NCBI RefSeq assembly: GCF_019175345.1 | Contig: NZ_CP077717.1 | Coordinates: 2,014,001-2,078,000, forward strand | Reading direction: 5' to 3' | Length of the DNA stretch: 64,000 bases | Origin: Saccharolobus shibatae B12 | GTDB lineage: Archaea > Thermoproteota > Thermoprotei_A > Sulfolobales > Sulfolobaceae | Part shown: positions 35,393-43,877 of the stretch, in pieces | Layout: each line of letters begins with the position of its first letter | Position numbering within the stretch: the first letter of the stretch is position 1 | The notes under the pieces: generated by a model | The model's input: only the letters and a program-made list of their open reading frames with translations | Database searches by the model: none | Told to the model about the DNA's origin: nothing | Program-made: the position numbers and the translations under genes

Positions 35393-36829
35393 TTAAATAT
35401 CTGACCCACCCCCCGTCCTAAATGGGGCGAGGGTTCTGCTTGGGTCTAGAGCGTTACTCCCCTTTATGGGAGCTATTCGATTATGGTCTACTATGAAGGA
35501 AAGAGGCTTCTTTATACTATTTATTATTTTCCCTGTCCCCTTTCTTAGTATATTTAATGCACCATTCAAATCACTATGCAGCTTATGACCTAGAGAACAA
35601 TAAACTACTCCCCTCGGCTGCCTCCTCACTTCCACGTTATGATAAGCACAGAACCTAGAAGTATTGTATTCCACCACCTCGTATACCCTCATACCGTATT
35701 CCTGAGCCTTAAGCTCAATAGCCTCAATGAGCTTACGATAAGACCACACATTCACCGTGTACTTATTACCCCTATCTTGAGAGATGTTATAAGGATAGCC
35801 CAAGTAGATTGTGGAAACGCCCAACTTGTGAAGTTCCTCAACAATACCACTTGCTAGAGCTCTGTATAAATGAAGAAACCTCCTTTGCAACTTCTCGAAT
35901 AGCCTCCTCTTCTCTCCCGTTAACTCCTCATAAGCCTCGTACTCATCCACGCTCCTAGCTTTATCTGCAAGCGATTGAACTTCAGCAATCCTCCCCTCAA
36001 AGTAAAAGTAATCCTCCTTTGCCCTAACTCCCTTGTATAACAACCAAGTACCATCATCTACTATTACGCTAGCAAGGATGTTTACACCCAAGTCAATAGA
36101 AGCTACCTTATTACCTTGTGGTAAAACTACTTGAATTGACTTCCTTTCACCATGAACTACGTGTTTTGATTGCTTACCTCTCTTAGTAGTCTCAACACCA
36201 ACATCTACGGGAATGTGTACATACCACTTGTTCACATCCTCATCGTAAATAATCTCTAACCTACCTTGCTTACCGTACCACCTTAACCTACCTTCAAAAT
36301 CGATCTCCATATGAAAGTCCTTGAGGATAAGTTTCTTCCTCTCTTCATCCACCTCATAACGGTCTTGTCTAACCATGAGAATCCTTTTTCTCTTCTTGTT
36401 TTCCCTATCCTTCCAATAACGTGGAGGAGATACGTGATCCATGTGTGGTAGTTTTCCCTCCTTCTTGAGTTTAAGTAGGGAGAAGAAGGAGGACCACGCC
36501 TCGTTGTTCTTCTGCATTACTGCTTGAGCGTTAACACCCAGTATGTTCTTATACTTCTCGTAATATTTATTCCACGTTCCTTTGAAGTCTACTTCTTCTC
36601 CGTGAAAGAATTGTTGTCTCCTCTCGTAGTTTATCTCGTTGAATAACTTGGCTGAAACATCTGCTAACTTCAGTAATTTTTTGTGTTGGTGACCGTTTGG
36701 TAGGAGACGAAGTACGTTTGTCCTCCTATTCCCGAACTTAACTTCGTAGACACCTCCTTCTGGTATTGCGGGAGTAATGGTCGGCTCCCGCTCCTCATCC
36801 TCAGTAAGTTGACCGGAAGGAGGTGTCAT
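35393..36829 (-). CDS. tnpB: TnpB RNA-guided nuclease (IS605 OrfB)
   Basis: 478 residues. N-terminal WED/REC-like region, then RuvC. RuvC-I Asp lies in VASIDLGVNILASVI and RuvC-III Asp in KLHSDLNGALNIL. At the usual RuvC-II position the sequence is STIYLGYPYNISQDRG, with no Glu; a candidate shifted Glu is in VYEVVEYNTSRFC. The zinc finger is CAYH...CSLGH rather than four cysteines. The stop codon (TAA, 35395-35393) is made by the last bases of the element itself. It cuts DNA next to TTTAA guided by an RNA ending in the flanking host sequence. Confidence 0.87.
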   Translation of the reverse strand: MTPPSGQLTEDEEREPTITPAIPEGGVYEVKFGNRRTNVLRLLPNGHQHKKLLKLADVSAKLFNEINYERRQQFFHGEEVDFKGTWNKYYEKYKNILGVNAQAVMQKNNEAWSSFFSLLKLKKEGKLPHMDHVSPPRYWKDRENKKRKRILMVRQDRYEVDEERKKLILKDFHMEIDFEGRLRWYGKQGRLEIIYDEDVNKWYVHIPVDVGVETTKRGKQSKHVVHGERKSIQVVLPQGNKVASIDLGVNILASVIVDDGTWLLYKGVRAKEDYFYFEGRIAEVQSLADKARSVDEYEAYEELTGEKRRLFEKLQRRFLHLYRALASGIVEELHKLGVSTIYLGYPYNISQDRGNKYTVNVWSYRKLIEAIELKAQEYGMRVYEVVEYNTSRFCAYHNVEVRRQPRGVVYCSLGHKLHSDLNGALNILRKGTGKIINSIKKPLSFIVDHNRIAPIKGSNALDPSRTLAPFRTGGGSDI

Positions 36830-36871
36830 AGGAGAGCGTTTGTTAAGTTGGTTAAAAAGCTTTACCTTGCC
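35393..36871 (-). mobile_element. Solo IS200/IS605-family (OrfB/TnpB-only) element, 1479 bp
   Basis: On the coding strand the 5' flank ends TTTAA and the element begins GGCAAGGTAAAGC. The element ends ...GGGTCAGATATTTAA, after which the host resumes with GATATTAGTGG. The boundaries are supported by the restored TenA-like frame. TTTAA as target agrees with target-adjacent motifs described for Sulfolobus TnpB. There is no tnpA, so it is non-autonomous and would need TnpA in trans. A GC-rich hairpin (CGCCCCATTTAGGACGGGG) just inside the right end is where the 3' part of the guide RNA scaffold is expected. Confidence 0.82.
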
Positions 36872-37219
36872 TTAAAAAGACGAGGTTTGTAGTTCGTTTT
36901 ATCAAGCTCCTCCATATTAGTACTCTTGGATAGACCTATTGCTAATGACCTTAAATCGTGATTTACAATGTACCATTGGTTTACAACGAAACTATTAACT
37001 ACCTCCTTTCTCAACACCTTCTCCTTTAATAAGGGATGATTAATTATTTGCTCATTTAGTCCTTCTAACTCCTTTCTTATCTGTTCTAGTATACTCATAA
37101 TCATAAATTACAAAGCTAGATTATAAATCATTTTATAATTTACTTATATCTAACCATAATAAATAACTTCCTTATAACAACTGGATAAATTTTTATGTTA
37201 GTTAGCTAACAAACAAGCA

Positions 37220-39316
37220 ATGAGAAGAATAGATGTATATGATCTATTAGTAGGAAAGGGTAATTACGTAGACGACATAACGTATATGGGAAAATATGCA
37301 GTGTTTATCAGAAGTCCATATTCCCACGCGAGAGTAATTAATATCAATAAAGAAGATGCGGAAAGAAGAGGAGCACTAGTTCTAACCGGTAAAGATTTAG
37401 TATCTAGGAGCGTTGAGTCCGGTGAAAGAGAGGGAGCCAGTTTAACAACTCCACTAATGGCAATAAATAAGGCATTATACGTTGGTCAACCAGTAGCTTT
37501 GGTTATTGCTAATGACCCCTACGAAGCTATGGATTTAGCTGAATTAGTTCAGATTGACTACGAACCGTTAGAAGGTATAGGAAGCATCGAAAAAGCATTA
37601 CAGAACAAAGTAATTGTATTTGAGGATTTGAAGACAAACGTAGTAAGAGAACAAACCTTCGAATTTGGAAAGATTAATAGGCAAGGCAGACACTTAGAAT
37701 TAGATTTGTACTGGTCTAGAAGTTCTGGAAATCCAATAGAACCTTATGGGGCAATCGTAATTCCAACAGATGATGGGCTGACCATAATTTCGAATCAACA
37801 AGCAGGAAACGTAGTATCCAATGAAATCCAGAAGGCATTAGGAGTTAAAGTAGTCCATAAGAACGTTAGACAAGGAGGAAGCTTTGGTGAGAAGTTCTCT
37901 CTAGTCAGATACTTGACAGTGTTAGGTTTTGCAGCGTTGAAGTTCAAAGTACCAATAAAGTGGATTGAGACAAGAACTGAACATTTAATGGCATCAAATG
38001 GAAGTGGACCGGAAAGGAAATTCAAAATTCACGCTTACTATTCCTCCGATGGAAGAGTAAATAGTTTAGATATTCACATATGGGAAGACATTGGTGCCTC
38101 TAGAGATGCTGGTCAACCTTTTAAACCTTTAGGGTTCTTAACGGGACCATACAAGGTTGGAGGTATAAGATATACTGGAACCTTAGTTGCCACAAATAAG
38201 AACCCGGCTGGAGCATTTAGAGGTGCTGGTACACCTCCTCATACTTGGGCACTGGAAAGAACCATGGATGCCATAGCTGATGATTTAGGTATCAGTAAGG
38301 CTGAAGTGAGAAAGATCAATGCAATAGATTCTTTTCCATATGACACTGGATTCGCATACTATGATTCTGGAAATCCGAGAGGCTTACTGGACTTAGCGTT
38401 ATCAAGAAACGATATCTTTGCATTGAGGAATAAGAACACTGGAGTGGGTTTGGCATTATCAACAGATCCCAGTACGCCTTCTGGTAGCGAGAGAGTGAAA
38501 ATTAAGGTTAAGAATAACAAAGTTGTAATCGGTTTAGGATTTGGTCCAGAAGGACAAGGTAATGAGCATTCAGCAGTAGTAATGGCCTCAAGACTATTAG
38601 GGATAAGTCCAGATGACGTTACATATGAGATTCTAGATAATACTGAATTACCAACATCCTTTGGTCCAGGAGGAAGTAGAATGGCAATTTACACCTTTGG
38701 GGCAGTTTCTGGTGCAGTGGAAGAGTTAAAGGCTAGATTAAGGAGGAAGGCTGAGGTTATCTTAAACGATAAGGTTATTGATTATAGAGATGGGTACTTT
38801 ATAGGGGAAAATGGAGGAAAAGTTAGGATTACGTCACTTGAGGGAGAAGAGGTCGACTTCACTTACACATTGCAAGGTAAGTATAGATTCAATGCCTATC
38901 CATTCGCTTGTGATCTGGCAGTAGTTAGAGTAGAGGATGGTAAGATTAGGCCAATAAAGCACGTAGTTTACATTGATCCTGGAACTCCAATAGATGAGGA
39001 TCTAGTAAGAGAACAAGTAATAGGAGGAACTGCAATTGGAATTTCCCTTGCGTTATATGAACATTACGTATATGATGATAACGCTAACTTGTTGACTACT
39101 AGCTTAGCAGATTACGGAATGCCAACTGCTGCTGATTTACCGGAAATAGAGGTTAACATAGTTCCAACTCCCTCTCCATCAACTCCTTATGGAGCTAAGG
39201 GGATAGGGGAGATTCCGGTTGGAATAGCTGCAGCTGCAGTAACTAACGCTATCGAAGACGTTATAAAGAGAAGGATAAATAGGGTTCCAGTGAGTCTAGA
39301 AGACCTTTTTGAATAA
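37220..39316 (+). CDS. Molybdopterin hydroxylase large subunit (xanthine dehydrogenase / CutA / CoxL family)
   Basis: 698 residues, slightly shorter than the usual 750-800. It opens with RRIDVYDLLVGKGNYVDDI, the standard start of the aldehyde-oxidase a/b hammerhead domain, and carries NPAGAFRGAGTPPHTWALERTMD and PYGAKGIGEIPVGIAAAA, where the glutamate of GIGE is the catalytic base. It is the Mo-binding subunit of a three-subunit aldehyde or CO-type oxidoreductase. No medium (FAD) or small (2Fe-2S) subunit gene is adjacent, so it must borrow partners encoded elsewhere. A stand-alone TATA region precedes the ATG. Confidence 0.87.
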   Translation: MRRIDVYDLLVGKGNYVDDITYMGKYAVFIRSPYSHARVININKEDAERRGALVLTGKDLVSRSVESGEREGASLTTPLMAINKALYVGQPVALVIANDPYEAMDLAELVQIDYEPLEGIGSIEKALQNKVIVFEDLKTNVVREQTFEFGKINRQGRHLELDLYWSRSSGNPIEPYGAIVIPTDDGLTIISNQQAGNVVSNEIQKALGVKVVHKNVRQGGSFGEKFSLVRYLTVLGFAALKFKVPIKWIETRTEHLMASNGSGPERKFKIHAYYSSDGRVNSLDIHIWEDIGASRDAGQPFKPLGFLTGPYKVGGIRYTGTLVATNKNPAGAFRGAGTPPHTWALERTMDAIADDLGISKAEVRKINAIDSFPYDTGFAYYDSGNPRGLLDLALSRNDIFALRNKNTGVGLALSTDPSTPSGSERVKIKVKNNKVVIGLGFGPEGQGNEHSAVVMASRLLGISPDDVTYEILDNTELPTSFGPGGSRMAIYTFGAVSGAVEELKARLRRKAEVILNDKVIDYRDGYFIGENGGKVRITSLEGEEVDFTYTLQGKYRFNAYPFACDLAVVRVEDGKIRPIKHVVYIDPGTPIDEDLVREQVIGGTAIGISLALYEHYVYDDNANLLTTSLADYGMPTAADLPEIEVNIVPTPSPSTPYGAKGIGEIPVGIAAAAVTNAIEDVIKRRINRVPVSLEDLFE

Positions 39317-39366
39317 GGACTTTAATATCATTTAAATTTATTTTTGGAACATGCAGAGGTAAACCC

Positions 39367-39852
39367 ATGAATGTAATTTTCGATGGATTAAACGAGATCC
39401 ATGGTTTTTTTGGTGCACTGTGGGCGGGAGCAGCTCTACTTAACTTCTTAGTTAAGCCTCAAGATAAGAGGCAATTTGAGAGAATAGGGAAATTCTTCAT
39501 GATAACCTCAGTCATTACAGTAATAACTGGGATAATAATTTTCGCCTACATTTACCTAGCCCCTTATCAAGGGAATTTATTTCTAGTAGCGGCAATTCTA
39601 CGTTCAAGCCTTGACATTAGGTTAAGGGCCTTACTAAACTTAATAGGAGGAGCGTTTGGGTTATTGGCTTTTGGGGCAGGGATAGTTATAAGCAATAGGA
39701 TAAGGCTTATGGTACGTATTAAGGAAGGTGACGCTACAATCCTAGAGTTGAGGAATAGTATTGCCAATTTATCTAAAATTAGTTTAATCTTCTTATTACT
39801 TTCCTTAGCCATGATGATACTTGCTGGTTCCATAGCACAAGTTATAAGTTAG
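39367..39852 (+). CDS. Four-helix membrane protein
   Basis: 161 residues with four membrane helices: [58 protein letters not shown] and [21 protein letters not shown]. His12 and similar residues could bind heme, but there is no clear motif. It follows the molybdopterin hydroxylase gene by 50 bases with GAGGT before the ATG, and precedes treZ by 19 bases, so it may be read with either. Function unknown. Confidence 0.68.
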   Translation: MNVIFDGLNEIHGFFGALWAGAALLNFLVKPQDKRQFERIGKFFMITSVITVITGIIIFAYIYLAPYQGNLFLVAAILRSSLDIRLRALLNLIGGAFGLLAFGAGIVISNRIRLMVRIKEGDATILELRNSIANLSKISLIFLLLSLAMMILAGSIAQVIS

Positions 39853-39871
39853 AGTTGTAAAGAAAAATTTA

Positions 39872-41551
39872 ATGACGTTTGGTTATAAAATAGATGGAAA
39901 TGAGGTAATCTTTACCTTATGGGCACCTTATCAAAAGAGCGTTAAACTAAAGGTTCTAGAGAAGGGACTTTACGAAATGGAAAGAGATGATAAAGGTTAC
40001 TTCACCATTACCTTAAACAACGTAAAGGTTGGAGATAGGTATAAATACGTTTTAGATGATGCTAGTGAAATACCAGATCCAGCATCTAGATATCAACCAG
40101 AAGGTGTACATGGGCCTTCACAAATTATACAAGAAAGTAAAGAGTTCAACAACGAGACTTTTCTGAAGAAAGAGGACTTGATAATTTATGAAATACACGT
40201 GGGGACTTTCGCTCCAGAGGGAACGTTTGAGGGAGTGATAAGGAAACTTGACTACTTAAAGGATTTGGGAATTACGGCAATAGAGATAATGCCAATAGCT
40301 CAATTCCCTGGGAAAAGGGATTGGGGTTATGATGGAGTTTATTTATATGCCGTACAGAACTCTTATGGAGGGCCAGAAGGTTTTAGAAAGTTAGTTGATG
40401 AAGCGCACATGAAAGGTTTAGGAGTTATTTTAGACGTAGTATACAACCACGTTGGACCAGAGGGAAACTATATGGTTAAATTGGGGCCATATTTCTCACA
40501 GAAATACAAAACGCCATGGGGATTAACCTTTAACTTTGACGATGCTGAAAGCGATGAGGTTAGAAAGTTCATCTTAGAAAACGTTGAGTACTGGATTAAG
40601 GAATATAACGTTGATGGGTTTAGATTAGATGCAGTTCATTCAATTATTGACACTTCTCCTAAGCATATCTTGGAGGAAATAGCTGACGTTGTGCATAAGT
40701 ATAATAGGATTGTCATAGCCGAAAGTGATTTAAACGATCCTAGAGTCGTTAATCCCAAGGAAAAGTGTGGATATAATATTGATGCTCAATGGGTGGATGA
40801 TTTCCACCATTCTATTCACGCGTACTTAACTGGTGAGAGGCAAGGCTATTATCTGGATTTCGGTAACCTTGACAATATAGTTAAATCATATAAGGACGTT
40901 TTCGTATATGATGGTAAGTACTCCAAATTTAGAAGGAAAACTCACGGAAAACCAGTTGGTGAGCTAGATGGATGCAATTTCGTAGTTTATATACAAAATC
41001 ATGATCAGGTCGGAAATAGAGGTAAAGGTGAAAGAATAATTAAATTAGTCGACAAGGAAAGCTATAAGATTGCTGCAGCTCTCTATATTCTTTCTCCATA
41101 CATTCCAATGATTTTCATGGGAGAGGAATACGGTGAGCAAAATCCATTTTATTTCTTTTCTGATTTTTCAGACACTAAACTAATACAAGGATTAAGGGAA
41201 GGGAGAAAAAAGGAAAATGGGCAAGATACTGACCCTCAAGATGAGTCAACTTTTAACGCTTCTAAACTGAGTTGGAAGATTGACGAGGAAATCTTTTCAT
41301 TTTACAAGATTTTAATAAAAATGAGAAATGAGTTGAGCATAGCGTGTGATAGGAGAGTATACGTCGAGAATGGCGAAAATTGGTTAATCATAAAGGGAAG
41401 AGAGTACTTATCACTCTGCGTTTTCTCTAGATCATCTATTGAAGTTAAGTACAGTGGAACTTTACTTTTGTCCTCAAATAATTCATTCCCTCAGCATATT
41501 GAAGAAGGTAAGTATGAGTTTGATAAGGGATTTGCTTTATATAAACTTTAG
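39872..41551 (+). CDS. treZ: Malto-oligosyltrehalose trehalohydrolase
   Basis: 559 residues, the length of the characterised Sulfolobus enzyme. N-terminal beta domain ([17 protein letters not shown]), (beta/alpha)8 barrel with [30 protein letters not shown] (nucleophile Asp), [13 protein letters not shown] (acid/base Glu) and [14 protein letters not shown] (third Asp). It releases trehalose from maltooligosyl-trehalose made by TreY. First gene of the tre cluster treZ-(29 aa)-treX-treY. Confidence 0.96.
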   Translation: MTFGYKIDGNEVIFTLWAPYQKSVKLKVLEKGLYEMERDDKGYFTITLNNVKVGDRYKYVLDDASEIPDPASRYQPEGVHGPSQIIQESKEFNNETFLKKEDLIIYEIHVGTFAPEGTFEGVIRKLDYLKDLGITAIEIMPIAQFPGKRDWGYDGVYLYAVQNSYGGPEGFRKLVDEAHMKGLGVILDVVYNHVGPEGNYMVKLGPYFSQKYKTPWGLTFNFDDAESDEVRKFILENVEYWIKEYNVDGFRLDAVHSIIDTSPKHILEEIADVVHKYNRIVIAESDLNDPRVVNPKEKCGYNIDAQWVDDFHHSIHAYLTGERQGYYLDFGNLDNIVKSYKDVFVYDGKYSKFRRKTHGKPVGELDGCNFVVYIQNHDQVGNRGKGERIIKLVDKESYKIAAALYILSPYIPMIFMGEEYGEQNPFYFFSDFSDTKLIQGLREGRKKENGQDTDPQDESTFNASKLSWKIDEEIFSFYKILIKMRNELSIACDRRVYVENGENWLIIKGREYLSLCVFSRSSIEVKYSGTLLLSSNNSFPQHIEEGKYEFDKGFALYKL

Positions 41552-41593
41552 GGCAGGAGAGTTTAAAAATTCCTATTAATGATTATACTTTAG

Positions 41594-41683
41594 ATGATGA
41601 GTAAAAGCAAAATCGATGAGGAAGAAAAAAAGAGAAGAGAAGAAGTCAAAAGATTAGTAATGCTCCTAGCGATGTTAAGATAA
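41594..41683 (+). CDS. 29-residue small ORF between treZ and treX
   Basis: ATG ATG AGT... encodes MMSKSKIDEEEKKRREEVKR then LVMLLAMLR and TAA. It is a single charged helix with a short hydrophobic end, in the same direction as the tre genes. A TATA-like TTTAAAAATTCC precedes it near 41561, about 30 bases upstream, and the gap to treX contains a second TATA-like TTTTTTAAAAAC (41687-41698). Either a small expressed peptide or a chance ORF in a 170-base gap; the strongly biased charged composition favours the former. Confidence 0.5.
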   Translation: MMSKSKIDEEEKKRREEVKRLVMLLAMLR

Positions 41684-41720
41684 GGTTTTTTAAAAACTAA
41701 ATATAATAATAAATACCACC

Positions 41721-43877
41721 ATGTCGATATTCTTCAGAACTAGGGATAGACCTTTACGTCCTGGAGATCCGTATCCATTAGGTTCAAATTGGATAGAAGA
41801 TGAGGATGGCGTAAATTTTTCTTTATTCTCAGAAAACGCAGAAAAAGTTGAATTATTCCTTTACTCCCAGACAAATCAAAAATATCCAAAGGAGATAATA
41901 GAGGTTAAAAACAAAACTGGAGATATTTGGCATGTATTCATCCCAGGACTGAGACCTGGGCAACTTTACGCATATAGGGTTTATGGTCCTTATAAACCAG
42001 AGTTAGGATTAAGGTTTAATCCAAATAAGGTTTTAATAGATCCTTACGCTAAGGCCATAAATGGTAATGTAATTTGGAACGATGCGGTATTTGGATATAA
42101 GATAGGAGATCAAAATCAAGATTTAAGTTATGACGAGAGGGATTCAAGCGAATATGTCCCTAAAAGTGTTGTGATTAATCCATACTTTGAATGGGATGAT
42201 GAAAATTTCATTAAGGGAAAGAAAGTTCCATTAAAGGATACCGTAATTTATGAAGTTCACGTGAAAGGGTTTACAAAACTCAGATTAGATTTGCCGGAAA
42301 ATTTAAGGGGAACTTACGAAGGTTTGGCCTCAGAACAAATGATCAGCTATCTCAAAGATTTGGGGATTACTACTGTAGAATTAATGCCAGTTTTCCACTT
42401 TATTGATCAAAGATTTCTAATAGATAAAGGACTAACAAATTACTGGGGATATGATCCAATAAACTTCTTTTCCCCGGAATGTAGATATTCCAGTAGCGGC
42501 TGTTTAGGAGAACAAGTAATCAGTTTCAAGAGAATGGTAAACAAATTGCATAACGCAGGAATTGAAGTTATAATTGATGTGGTTTACAATCACACCGCTG
42601 AGGGAAATCACTTAGGACCAACGTTGAGTTTCAGAGGAATTGATAATACGGCATATTATATGCTCCAACCGGACAATAAGAGATATTATTTAGATTTCAC
42701 TGGCACTGGAAATACGTTAAACCTTAGCCATCCTAGAGTTATTCAGATGGTCCTAGATAGCTTAAGGTATTGGGTTACGGAAATGCACGTAGATGGCTTT
42801 AGATTTGACCTAGCTGCAGCTTTAGCTAGGGAATTGTATAGCGTTAATATGTTAAATACGTTCTTCATTGCACTACAGCAAGACCCAATATTGTCACAAG
42901 TAAAACTGATAGCTGAACCTTGGGATGTAGGACAAGGAGGATATCAAGTTGGGAATTTCCCATATCAATGGGCGGAATGGAATGGAAAGTATAGGGATTC
43001 TATAAGGAGATTTTGGAGAGGAGAAGCGTTACCCTATAGCGAGATTGCTAACAGGCTATTAGGTTCACCAGACATCTACTTAGGTAATAATAAAACACCA
43101 TTTGCAAGTATAAACTACGTAACTTCGCACGATGGTTTCACATTAGAAGATTTAGTTAGTTATAATCAAAAACACAATGAAGCGAACGGATTTAATAATC
43201 AAGATGGAATGAACGAGAACTACAGTTGGAATTGTGGTACAGAAGGAACTACAAATGACCAAAACGTAATTATGTGCAGAGAGAAACAAAAAAGGAACTT
43301 CATGATAACATTACTCGTTAGCCAAGGAACTCCTATGATATTAGGAGGAGATGAGCTAAGCAGGACACAAAGAGGAAATAATAACGCGTTTTGCCAGGAC
43401 AACGAGATAACTTGGTTTGATTGGAATTTGGATGAGAGGAAATCAAAATTCTTGGAGTTTGTTAAAAAAATGATCCAATTTTATAAAGCACATCCGGTAT
43501 TCAGAAGGGAAAGATATTTTCAAGGAAAGAAATTATTCGGCATGCCACTAAAAGATGTAACATTTTACACTTCAGACGGTAAGGAAGTTGATGAGAAAAC
43601 ATGGAATTCTCCAACGCAAACAGTTATTTTCGTGTTAGAGGGGAGCGTAATGGATGAGATTAACATATACGGAGAGAGAATTGCGGATGATTCATTCTTA
43701 ATAATACTTAACGCAAATCCCAATAACGTAAAAGTGAAGTTTCCAAAAGGTAAATGGGAACTAGTTGTTGGTTCTTATTTGAGAGAGATAAAACCAGAAG
43801 AAAGAATTGTAGATGGTGAGAAGGAATTGGAAATTGAGGGAAGAACAGCATTAGTTTATAGGAGGACAGAACTATGA
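41721..43877 (+). CDS. treX: Glycogen debranching enzyme TreX
   Basis: 718 residues, matching Sulfolobus TreX. CBM48 N-terminal domain (RPGDPYPLGSNWIEDEDGVN), GH13 barrel with DVVYNHTAEGNH, VDGFRFDLAAAL (Asp), LIAEPWDVGQGGYQ (Glu) and SHDGFTLEDLVSYN (Asp). It removes alpha-1,6 branches from glycogen so TreY and TreZ can convert the linear chains to trehalose. Its end overlaps treY by ATGA. Confidence 0.96.
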   Translation: MSIFFRTRDRPLRPGDPYPLGSNWIEDEDGVNFSLFSENAEKVELFLYSQTNQKYPKEIIEVKNKTGDIWHVFIPGLRPGQLYAYRVYGPYKPELGLRFNPNKVLIDPYAKAINGNVIWNDAVFGYKIGDQNQDLSYDERDSSEYVPKSVVINPYFEWDDENFIKGKKVPLKDTVIYEVHVKGFTKLRLDLPENLRGTYEGLASEQMISYLKDLGITTVELMPVFHFIDQRFLIDKGLTNYWGYDPINFFSPECRYSSSGCLGEQVISFKRMVNKLHNAGIEVIIDVVYNHTAEGNHLGPTLSFRGIDNTAYYMLQPDNKRYYLDFTGTGNTLNLSHPRVIQMVLDSLRYWVTEMHVDGFRFDLAAALARELYSVNMLNTFFIALQQDPILSQVKLIAEPWDVGQGGYQVGNFPYQWAEWNGKYRDSIRRFWRGEALPYSEIANRLLGSPDIYLGNNKTPFASINYVTSHDGFTLEDLVSYNQKHNEANGFNNQDGMNENYSWNCGTEGTTNDQNVIMCREKQKRNFMITLLVSQGTPMILGGDELSRTQRGNNNAFCQDNEITWFDWNLDERKSKFLEFVKKMIQFYKAHPVFRRERYFQGKKLFGMPLKDVTFYTSDGKEVDEKTWNSPTQTVIFVLEGSVMDEINIYGERIADDSFLIILNANPNNVKVKFPKGKWELVVGSYLREIKPEERIVDGEKELEIEGRTALVYRRTEL

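Larger units (their letters stand above)
34972..37104 (-). pseudogene. TenA-like (thiaminase/heme-oxygenase fold) gene split by a TnpB element
   Basis: The N-terminal part (37104-36872) gives MSILEQIRKELEGLNEQIIN...NYKPRLF, and the C-terminal part (35392-34972) gives KILVDGDYAALKELVKLMKE...SFWDSIYVAHQQ. Cutting out 35393-36871 joins the sequence exactly as NYKPRLFKILVDGDY, restoring one protein of about 220 residues, the usual TenA length. TenA-like proteins hydrolyse thiamine breakdown products or have related roles. The break looks recent because both parts are otherwise uninterrupted; precise excision would restore the gene. Confidence 0.82.

Noticed and set aside
35400-35450. GC-rich hairpin near the right end of the TnpB element read as a terminator
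   Set aside because: It lies inside the tnpB reading frame and at the expected place of the guide-RNA scaffold, so terminator is the less likely reading.
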